NCBI RefSeq assembly: GCF_026914185.1
Contig: NC_070570.1
Location: 3,720,001 to 3,784,000, forward strand
Length of the DNA stretch: 64,000 nt
Direction of reading: 5' to 3'
DNA from: Puccinia triticina
Taxonomy: Eukaryota > Basidiomycota > Pucciniomycetes > Pucciniales > Pucciniaceae
Shown here: positions 55,701 to 64,000 of the stretch, in pieces
Position numbering within the stretch: position 1 is the stretch's first letter
Layout of the letters: each line of letters starts with the position of its first letter
Translations under genes and position numbers: made by a program
The notes under the pieces: model-generated
What the model was told of the DNA's origin: nothing
The model's database searches: none
What the model saw: the letters and a program-made list of their open reading frames with translations, nothing else

Positions 55701-56117
55701 GGTGGATGGTGGGCGATGTTACCTATTTACATCGGCTGCAGTCTACTAACCGAGATGTTTGCTTCATCGGTTGGGAGGCCTACCAATTTTTGCGACCAGC
55801 CAGCTACATAGTTTAGCTCGGATGCGGATTGCATTGGATTTGGGAAACCAAATGTTAAATTGGTTGCGCGCATCCTCTAATGCTCCAGCCTGGGATGTCT
55901 GGGATGTTGGTGAGAAACAAGCAAAGAGAGTGTGAATTTTGATCTTCAGGAGAAATACAAGAAAAGAAACAAATGACAAAAAGATGGAAAAGGAAACAAT
56001 AGAGCTTACCTGGGATGTTGGTGAGAAACAAGCAAAGAGAGTGAAGAAAAAGAAGATTCACCAGCATCCCAGGGATGAGTCTTTTGAGCAGAGAGAAAAC
56101 ACAATATAGCTAAATAG
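55700..56117. repeat. Tandem duplication within AT-rich flank
   Basis: CTGGGATGTTGGTGAGAAAC followed by AAGCAAAGAGAGTG occurs at about 55,900-55,933 and 56,009-56,042, a direct repeat with a period of about 110 bp. No coding potential recognised. Confidence 0.6.
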
Positions 56118-56246
56118 GACGGTTCACGTAGTGATTTCTTAACCCTGCTGATGTTATAAAATCAGCCAGCCTTCCCAGCCAAATTGGCTGGGACCGTGGG
56201 ATAAACTTTATTTTGGTCTTGCTGATTTTGGCCCTACGTGAACCGT
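56118..56246. mobile_element. Small foldback MITE, 8-bp target duplication
   Basis: 129 bp with ends GACGGTTCACGTAG and the complement CTACGTGAACCGT, flanked by CTAAATAG (56,110-56,117 and 56,247-56,254). A second, partial copy of the same family (GGTTCACGTAAGGCTGATTT ... AACGTGAACC) follows directly at 56,258-56,445. Confidence 0.7.
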
Positions 56247-56589
56247 CTAAATAGGGGGGTTCACGTAAGGCTGATTTTGAAAATCAGCAACCAAAACCAG
56301 CAGATGCAGCTTTTGAAAATCATGAGAAAGCAAAAAGGTTTGGCTGGGCAGCTCCCCTTTGGAAGCAATCAGCAAGGCATAAACCTTACTCACAGGTGCA
56401 TGAGCAGACAAAATCAGCATTGCTTTTTTTGCAACGTGAACCTGTTGAAACTGATGCGACTTTCCATTATGCATACGCAGCAAACATGTCAATTCTCACT
56501 TGCATCAAAACATACCAAGTCTTGACCTAACCTAATCAGAAATTCCCCCGGCAACAAAACCGACTCAACCCGCTCAAAGCTTATTGGTC

Positions 56590-57290
56590 TTTTCCTCGCG
56601 CGTTTACATTATCATACTCATGAGGAAGAGACTAGTAAGCAAAATTTCCCTTTTTCACTCTCAAGCAACAACAACATCAAGAAAAATCATTACACTAATT
56701 ATCTTTTCCAATAACCCTGTTTCTCTTTTGTTTATCTTTACATGTACATAGATCATTATACTCTTGGGCGCGTCCCTCAACCAAACCAATCAAAACAATC
56801 TCAAAACACCATAACTGCATCTATTGCAGGTATGCCTTTTATCAACTACTTTGTTAACCTTGTCAAAATCTCTTTTATCTGATTATTTTGTTTTTCCATT
56901 TCTCATGTTTTATCTTTTTATCTAGGTGTGTGTGTGTCCAGAACTGTTGTCTTTGTTGTCCAAACTATTGTCTCACTTGTATCTTCATCATTAAGGTTAG
57001 CATAGAAAAGAAATCAATCACGCGTTTACATTATCATACTCGTGAGGAAGAGACTAATCATTATACTCTTGCGCGCGTCCCTCAACCAAACCAATCAAAT
57101 AAATCTCAAAACACCATAACTGCATCTATTGCAGGTGTGTGTGTGTCCAGAACTGTTGTCTTTGTTGTCCAAACTATTGTCTCACTTGTATCTTTATCAT
57201 TAAGGTGTGTGTGTGTCCAGAACTGTTGTCTTTGTTGTCCAAACTATTGTCTCACTCGTATCTTTATCATTAAGGTGTCCCCTTGCCTTT
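56590..57290. repeat. Compound tandem duplication with splice-like borders
   Basis: Three modules recur. Module 1 (TTTACATTATCATACTC, GAGGAAGAGACTA) is at about 56,605 and 57,024. Module 2 (CATTATACTCTTG, GTCCCTCAACCAAACCAATC, ...TGCAGGT) is at about 56,755 and 57,058. Module 3 (GTGTGTGTCCAGAACTGTTG, ...ATTAAGGT) is at about 56,927, 57,136 and 57,207. Module 3 begins after TGCAGGT or AAGGT, so borders resemble exon-intron joints. Confidence 0.7.
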
Positions 57291-57608
57291 GAGGTTCCAA
57301 AAGAATTCTATCTAAAATTTACAGAACACCCCTATTATGCTAATAGTGAATATACCTGGAACATACATAACACATCCCACTGGGATGCACACATCTGATG
57401 CACACATCTGATGCACACTTTTCTGCCGCAAACCACAAAAAACCCCACTACACGCGTTGACACCTCAAAAACCCATCAACCCCCTACTAACATCAGAAAA
57501 GATCTTCTCCCCCCCCCCATGCCCTCAGGCAGCTTATGCTTCCCACTCACCGCCCCCCTGACCCCATTCGATTGTCCGGCGCGCTTCCTGCGGACCACTC
57601 GGACATAA

Positions 57609-58810
57609 TGGAAGATTTGGAGGTCCGCCTTCCTCCCCGCCCGGTCCACAAACCCCCCGCGTCTAGTCTTCATATCCTTCTTACCAAGACGTTTGGCGTA
57701 CGCAACAAAAACGGCTTGGTCACCCTTGATGCCAGACTTGTGGACTTGGTGCTGAATCTCTCTGAGAATAACAAGAGATTGGTTCAACGATTGGAGTCCA
57801 CCATTGACCAGCTCAATGCCAAGTTTGATGCCAAGGTTGATGCCAAGATTGATCCTATCATGAAGAAGATGGCCGAGTTCAAGAAGCTCTTCAAGACTGG
57901 TCCCAATCTGGCAGCACCTGCGGTCAAATCCTTCGCGTCTGCGACCTTAGCAGGCCTTACTGGTTCAATCCACGCGCCAAACACACGTCCCCCACCCGCC
58001 CAGACCATCGCCTCACTCAAGCCAAAGCGGATGATCATACACTTGAACCCAGCAAACACCACCCTCAAGGACATGCCCAAATGCGCCCTAGTTCAGAGAG
58101 CCAATGAGGCATTAGTCAAACTTGATGCCAAAGTCAACAGAGAGTACGTGGCCATCCGCCACGCCAGCATGCTGCCGTCGGGGGATGTATTGTTCTACAC
58201 CAGTAACTGAGCCCACTAGAAGTGGCTGATGAACAACAAACACATGTGGTCAAAGGAAGTGCACTCAGACCTAGAAGCCACCCCAAGCACATACTCTGTG
58301 ATGGCGCACGGTGTCCCAAAATCTTTTGACATCAGTAATCCGGCCAATTTGAGCTCGCTCGCCTCTGAGAACAATTTCCAAGTGTCGGACCTGACACACG
58401 TCCGATGGATGGGCTCCAATGAACCTTTGACCAAGAAAGCAGGATCTCTTGTCCTCTTGTTTGTCAACAAAGATCTGGCGTATCGCGTTGAAGAGTTGGG
58501 AATTTTCTTGAATTTTGATTTCCACCAAACCAAAAATTTCAAGCCCAGACCCCCACAGTGCTTCAAATGCCTGCGGATGGGACATTTTGGCAAGTGGTGC
58601 CAAGAAGATGCCTGCTGCGTGAAGTGCGCAGGCAAACACCCAACAAACGAGTGCCCTGATGGTATTGGAGGAGTCAAGTCTTGCGTGCTATGCACTGCCG
58701 GCCTCAAGAACAAGACCGCTGGCGTCACCGGCATTGACCACACCCCCTTCAGTATGACTTGTCCCTACAAGAAGGGATGGTTTGACAAAAAACCCCTACC
58801 CTCCCAATGA
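57609..58810 (+). pseudogene. LINE ORF1 (gag-like, CCHC knuckles), stop-interrupted
   Basis: The frame from the ATG at 57,609 (an upstream in-frame start at 57,536 is possible) encodes a coiled-coil region (VDAKIDPIMKKMAEFKKLF), an RRM-like middle and zinc knuckles CFKCLRMGHFGKWC and CCVKCAGKHPTNEC followed by CVLC. TGA at 58,208 and TAG shortly after interrupt the frame, which otherwise stays in register. The stop codon overlaps the ORF2 start as ATGA. Confidence 0.8.
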
Positions 58811-61800
58811 TATATACAACCAACGTAACCCTTGACTACACTCAACACCAACCTCAGCGCCCCTCTCAAGTCTCCTCACCAGACCCTCCTTCTCACATTG
58901 TCTCCGCCAATGCCCTTTGTCAAGACCTCAACGCTTCTTCCCCTTCTCAAAACCTCCATCCTAATGCTTTTTCTCTGCTTTACCTGAATTGCCATGTTTT
59001 GCAATCCGTCACGCTAAGTCTTTTGAATTCTTCTCTTTCTTTTGATATTTTACTGCTCCAGGAACCTTGGATCAACTTGATTGATCTCTTCCCGCCTCAA
59101 CATGCAGCTTGGCGCTCATATGTTGCTTATGAGCATGTGCCCAGATGTTGGAATGAAAGACATAAGACTGTTATATATATACAGCGGTTGATCCCCTTGG
59201 AGTCAATGAGATTACTCAAGGGGGGGTCCCACACTTTTGTTGGGGTGGAAGTGAGACACCCCTTGGGGAAGGTCTTTTGGCTCCTGAACATCTATAACCC
59301 TCCGTCCTCCTTTTCTGCAATCCCCAAATTGAAGAACTGGCTGACACAATTCTATTCTTGACAACAGGCAATGATCATTGCAATGGATGCAAACCTGCAC
59401 CACCAGCATTGGAACCCTCCAGGAGTTTGGAAAATTGAGCCAGATGCCCAAGACCTGCTAAGTTCACTTTCTAATTTTGGTTTTTGTCTTGCATTGCCAA
59501 GACACATTCCCACTTTCTTTCAATCCAAGGGGAAGGGATCCACAATTGACCTGATTTGGGCTAATTTTTTAGGATCCAAGCTGGTTGCCTCAACAGCTGT
59601 CTCGAGTGAGAACTTTGGGTCCGATCACCAGGTAATGCAGATCCAGCTCACAATGAAGCGGCCGTCCCCTCCTATCACTGGATTCTCCCAAAGTGGTCAG
59701 AGTTGGATAATGGGAAGATTGACCTCATTAATGCTAAGTTATTGTCCTTTGCCTCTGAGATCCCAGAGGATCCAGACACACACACCAAGAAACTAACAAA
59801 GTGTTTGAAACAGGCCCAGGAGCAGCTCGGGCGCAAGGTCCATTCCAATAAGGCCAAGGCTAAGGTTTGGTGGTGTTGCAAAACCTTGGAACCGGTTCTT
59901 TGGACCCGCAACCAGGCACAGAAGTAGATGATATTGGCTAAGTCCCCTGAAGCCTGCAACTGTTATAAACAGTGGAATGACGATTTTCTTTTGCTCGTCA
60001 GATCCTTGAAGCAACAGAAGTAGAGAAGGCTCCTGGAGAACCCAGAAGAGGGTGATATATTTAGGGTTCTTTGCTTTTCTTCAAAATCGTTGGGAGGGGA
60101 GTTCCTGCCCCTGAAGGGTGAGGGTGGCGCAATTGTGCATGACAAACACCAACAGGCTGAGTTACTTTTCAAAGGCACTTCAGTGACAGATACACCGATT
60201 GATCTATTGGATGTGAATTTGGACCTATCATGTGGATTTGGCAGCTACCCCCAATATCAAAAGAGGAAGTTGCTTTGGCAATCCAGACGGTCCGTCTGAG
60301 GAAAGCCCCAGGGACAGATGGAATTGCCAACAAACTTCTTAAGTCTTTTTCCACTCCACTAGCAGACAACCTGGCAAAACTGTACAGTAACATACTAATA
60401 AGAAGCAAATTCCCGGCTTCCTGGAAGGTTGCAGTCAGGGTGATTATCCGGAAACACGGTAAACCGGACTACACCAACCCGGGGGCATACCGCCCCATCG
60501 CACTGCTCAGCACCATGAGCAAACTGTTTTAGCTCATACTTGCCAGGCGTCTCACAGTGTGGGCCGAAGAGGCCGGGGTGCTTGCTGACGGCCACTTTGG
60601 GGGTTGCAAGGGGTCAGGGACGGAGGACGCGCTCTTTGCCTTCAAACACTGGGTCAAGTCAAAATGGAGAGAAGGGAAGGTCTTGGCTGCATTGTTTCTT
60701 GATGTGAAGTTGGTGTATCCTTCAGTACACCCTGACAGGCTCATTGATTACCTTTTCCGCTTAAAATTCCCAACATATTTGGTATTGATCATTGCCAATT
60801 TTTTGAAGGACAGGTTGACAACAGTCAGACTAGACACTTCACCTTGACGGCTTTCCCCATCAAAATCGGACTCCCCCAAGGCTCCCCTCTTTCTGTGATC
60901 CTATATATCTTGTACAAAAACTTGTTGCTGATCAAGAATTTCTGTACAACCCTAGATTCAGTTTCAATAGGCTACGTGGATGACGTGGTCCATTTGGTTG
61001 CAGCAAGCTCAACGGAGTTGGCCAGAGGATTGGTGATTGAGGAAGGTCAATGTTTGCTTCAATGGGGTAATTCCCATGGGGCGATCTTTGATCAAGCCAA
61101 AGCTCAATTTCTCTGGCTGTCCAAAGGCAAGGTACGGGAGGAGGATTTCCCCTTTGGGGCTCACCGCCTTAAGCCAATGACGGAAGCCAAATGGTTGGGA
61201 GTATGGTTGGATTGGAAGCTCTTATTCAATAAGAACTTCAGGTCCTTGGAAGAAAAGGCTCACAAGACATTCAATCAGCTAAGGATTTTCGGCAACTCAC
61301 GCTGGAGCACCAGGGAGCTGGACAGATTGAAACTGATCAAGAGTGTTTTGGTTCCTAGAATTACCTATGGCGCGGCGCTTTGGGTGACTAAACCTAACAA
61401 GGGGAAAATTGAATCATTGGCCAACAAGGTTGATTGTTTGACGGGAATTTTTACCCTTGGGGTGTTCAAGTCAACGTCTTCCAAATTTATCCAGGCGAGA
61501 TCGGCGGCTCAATCCTTTTTCAGTGAAGTTATCAAAACAAGCCTCTCTTTCTTCTACAGAAAGATAATCACGGTGAAAGCTAGTAATGTAGTCCGATCTT
61601 TTATTTTATCCAGCAGAGCCGACTCAGGCGCTTGTTTCCCCGATGCAGCCAGAGTCGGCCTATCGGCGCAACTGGTGGATGATGCCATTGCGATGGGTCC
61701 GGAGCGGATCCACCTCTCTTTTGATTTCAATCCCCGACCATCGAGGGAATCGGAGTACAGCAACTTGGGGCTGACAAAGGAAGACGTGTTATCCTTGGTT

Positions 61801-62553
61801 AAGTCCCTCATTTCCTCATACTCTTTAGATCCAGAGGCGTTACTGGTTTTCAGCGATGGGTCTTTCCACCCGGAGAAGGGAGGAGCGGGCGCGGCTATTT
61901 GCCCGACTCTGAACGTTTTCAGCGCATATTCCCTCGGGAAGAAGGCGATCCTGTCAAATCACGAAAGCGAAGCAGCGGGGGTTCTGGTTGCTGTCAGACT
62001 GGCCAAGGAGCTGTACAGGGAATCGCAACATCGGCAGGTGTTAATCTTTGTTGATAATCAGGGTGTCATCCTGAGAACCAAGAATCCAGTCGCTCCGAAG
62101 CCAGGGCAATGGTTATTTCTTCAAATTGATGAAGCCATCGCAGACCTCCTGGCCAGCTTGAAGGTCTCATTCGTATGGTGTCCGGGTCATAAGGACATTG
62201 TAGGCAATGAATTGGCAGATCAACTAGCCAAAGACACGTTGGAGTCTCCCTCAACGCAGATTTTGGATGTCAAAAGCAATTGCAAGAAGGTCCTTCGCAG
62301 GATGGTGGAGGGCCTATCCATCGTAAAGCCGGCGCCCTCTGACTTACCTATTGGCTACAGCGCTCTAGTCAACCAATTGGATTCAGGTCATTGTGCGCTG
62401 AAAAAACACCTTTTTCGCATTTGCAGGGCCTTCGATCCTCTTTGCCCAAATTTTGGGGCCAAGGAGACGGTGTTTCATCTGATGAATTTCTGCCCGAAAT
62501 TCAAGGATCAACGGGCGGCTCTTCGAAAACAACTCCGACACATGCAAGTTTGA
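58807..62553 (+). pseudogene. LINE ORF2 (endonuclease, reverse transcriptase, RNase H), inactivated
   Basis: ATG at 58,807 overlaps the ORF1 stop. The apurinic-type endonuclease spans about 58,970-59,690 (LQEPWINL, IAMDANLHH, STIDLIW, GSDHQ). The RT has KAPGTDGI, AYRPIAL, GLPQGSPLS and GYVDDVVHL (about 60,300-61,000). RNase H lies at about 61,835-62,240 (LVFSDGSFH, NHESEA, FVDNQG, WCPGHKDIVGNELAD). The 3' end has a Cys/His-type tail (HLFRICRAFDPLCPNFGAKE with HLMNFC). Stops at 59,359, about 59,925, 60,020, 60,530 and 60,846 and at least three frame changes make it non-functional; the last 569 codons remain open. Confidence 0.85.
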
Positions 62554-62889
62554 TTCAGGGCGGAGCGATTAGACAAAATCCTCAATAACCGGAAAGCTGA
62601 AGTGGCTTTGGCAAACTTCCTGAGCAAGACGAGTCGATTTCAAGATCAACTTCCCCCTCGATGATTCCCATTTCCCCTCCTTTTTCCCCTCAATTTTCCT
62701 TTTGCTTGTTACCAATTAAACATGTTATGACCTCAAACCTCGACTTGATTTCACCCTAACTTTATATGTTGTGTAGTAGATTTTATAGTTGTTATTTCCT
62801 TTCATCATGACGTCTCTAAGATTCATAGTGAGCAATGCCAAAGGCCAAATTTCACTTAAAAAAAAAAAAAAAAACACATCTGATGCATG

Positions 62890-63315
62890 TTGTCAGTGCG
62901 GTGTGATAGGGTGTGATATGATAAATAAGTACGTCATAAATTTGAATTTTTAGCGCTAGAGCGATATCAAAAATGGATATCTGTCAATCTGGGAACTCAG
63001 ATTTTTCCAGATATCGCGGGGAAATCTGCGCTCAATCGTCCCAAGCCGGGTGTCCAAACGGCGCCTAGGATGACAATATAAAATTATAAATAAGTATAGC
63101 AATGCCAAAACCTCTCTGTTATCATCTTGTGCACTTTCTCTCCTCTCTGCGGCAGTTCTGCCATCTGTAAGAGCCCCGTTACAAAATGCCCCCTTGTCCA
63201 CGGATTGAACGCTGACCTGTATCATTCCTGCTTGACGGTTGAAATCATCTGGCAGGCTTCGGAATTTAAAGCACTATTTCGACCGCCAACCTCAAGAAAA
63301 GTCCACTCCGCTAAG
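62890..63315. other. Flank and leader of the second sulfurtransferase copy
   Basis: From about 63,230 the sequence is homologous to the presequence-coding part of the first copy (VEIIWQA...KALFRPPTSRKVHSAK against VKIIGQT...KALSRQPASRSFHSTK), but there is no in-frame ATG upstream of 63,316. An ATCTGTAAG donor-like site lies near 63,165. Confidence 0.5.
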
Positions 63316-64000
63316 ATGAGTACCACCCAAACGGAGCCCGTAGTATTACTGATCTCACCTCAGGAGGTCCAAGCCAATGGGATCGAAAATTACAAGGTCT
63401 TGGATGCTTCGTTTTCTATCCCTAATTCAGGCCGATCTGCTCTTGACGAGTTCCGAAAAGGACCGAGACTTCCAGGCGCCAGATTTTTCGACCACGAAAT
63501 TATCGCCGATACCTCCTACACTATCGATGGTACTACCAAAGTTGGATATATGCAGCCCGATCTTAGCACGTTTAAACGTGAGGTGGAGCGCTTGGGTATC
63601 ACTAGAAATGACCCTCTACTCGTATACGATTCCGTTGGCATCTTCTCGGGCCCTCGTGCAGCTTGGCTCTTAAATGTAGGCGCCGTTATATGTCGAAACT
63701 CGGCGGAAAGCCTGACATTTATTAATGCCTAAATAATTGTTCACACAGGCTTATGGTCACCCGAAGGTCTCCGTTCTTGATGGCGGCTTGTCGCGATGGA
63801 TTAAAGAGGACAGTCCGGTCGAAACCGGGTCGCCGATCGAGCCCGAGAGATCGGAGTACGAGCTTCCGGGAATTCATGAGGCTCTCGCACGCGGAAAAGT
63901 GATATCATACGACGCCCTTGTTCATAACTTCAACAACTCAGCTGAAGGAGAAAGGATATGTGTCTTTGATTCACGTCCCCGAGGCAGGCAAGTGGAGATG
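63316..64000 (+). CDS. Tandem-rhodanese sulfurtransferase, second copy, cut by window end
   Basis: Exons 63316-63675 and 63749-63987 have the same lengths and phases as the matching parts of the 44,770 gene. The second rhodanese domain with the active-site Cys lies beyond the window. Protein similarity is high through VLDASF, ALDEFRKGPRLPGARFFDHE and GITRNDPLLVYDSVGIF. Two differences stand out. The leader region lacks an ATG, so translation probably starts at MSTTQ and yields a cytosolic form unless an upstream exon supplies a start. The donor after exon 2 is GCAAGT instead of GTAAGT in the first copy. The gene is about 18.5 kb downstream of the first copy and in the same orientation. Confidence 0.85.

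Larger units (their letters stand above)
57416..62874 (+). mobile_element. Non-LTR retrotransposon (LINE, I-like with RNase H), inactivated
   Basis: A 5.46-kb element runs from 57,416 to a 17-A tail at 62,858-62,874, flanked by 14-bp target duplications ACACATCTGATGCA (57,402-57,415 and 62,874-62,887). The left site is itself tandemly repeated (ACACATCTGATGC twice). Order: ORF1 gag, then ORF2 with apurinic endonuclease, reverse transcriptase and RNase H. Nearly full length, but with many stops and frameshifts. Confidence 0.88.

Noticed and set aside
56888..57292. Cysteine-rich 134-codon frame with repeated CVCVQNCCLCCPNYC motifs
   Set aside because: The motif repeats because the DNA is tandemly duplicated; the frame has no signal peptide and ends in repeat sequence.

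Overview
The window looks like nuclear DNA of a basidiomycete rust fungus (Pucciniales, a Puccinia-like genome; species not determined). The reasons are genes cut by many short GT..AG introns (mostly 60-110 bp), small secreted proteins with no recognisable family, and a dense nested load of transposable elements (TEs), including GCM-finger DNA transposons and PIF/Harbinger genes of the type common in rusts. No prokaryotic gene organisation is visible.

Host-type genes lie in four islands. Island 1 (about 2.2-8.4 kb) has a small secreted acidic protein, a SANT/NAM-like DNA-binding protein and a many-exon monoacylglycerol-lipase-type hydrolase. Island 2 (34.4-40.4 kb) has the DNA2 nuclease-helicase and a single-pass membrane protein. 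Island 3 (43.2-46.0 kb) has a second small secreted protein and a tandem-rhodanese sulfurtransferase. Island 4 (63.1-64.0 kb, cut by the window end) has a second copy of that sulfurtransferase. I could follow reading frame through every intron of the hydrolase (one join uncertain), DNA2, the sulfurtransferase and the SANT-like gene.

The rest is repeat territory. At 8.4-14 kb there is decayed sequence with a hairpin array and a dead Ty1/copia fragment. At 15.2-23.0 kb a broken secreted-protein gene is split by a complete 5,481-bp Mutator-like transposon (17,247-22,727). That element has a perfect 9-bp target duplication and one intact seven-exon gene (1,326 codons) encoding a GCM-type zinc finger, a DDE transposase core, a ubiquitin-protease-like cysteine peptidase domain and a basic tail. 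At 24.2-33 kb two inverted copies of an unknown repeat, each carrying further insertions, flank hairpin arrays around a DIRS/Ngaro-like reverse transcriptase. At 47.6-52.9 kb a dead PIF/Harbinger transposon is split by a 2,484-bp element built from palindromic arrays, which itself holds a MITE and a second nested insertion. At 57.4-62.9 kb there is a nearly full-length but inactivated non-LTR retrotransposon with poly(A) tail and target duplications.

The two observations I rank highest are the intact transposon that carries its own deubiquitinase-like domain, and the recurrent architecture in which arrays of 40-60 bp palindromic hairpins sit inside elements bounded by 8-10 bp target duplications.
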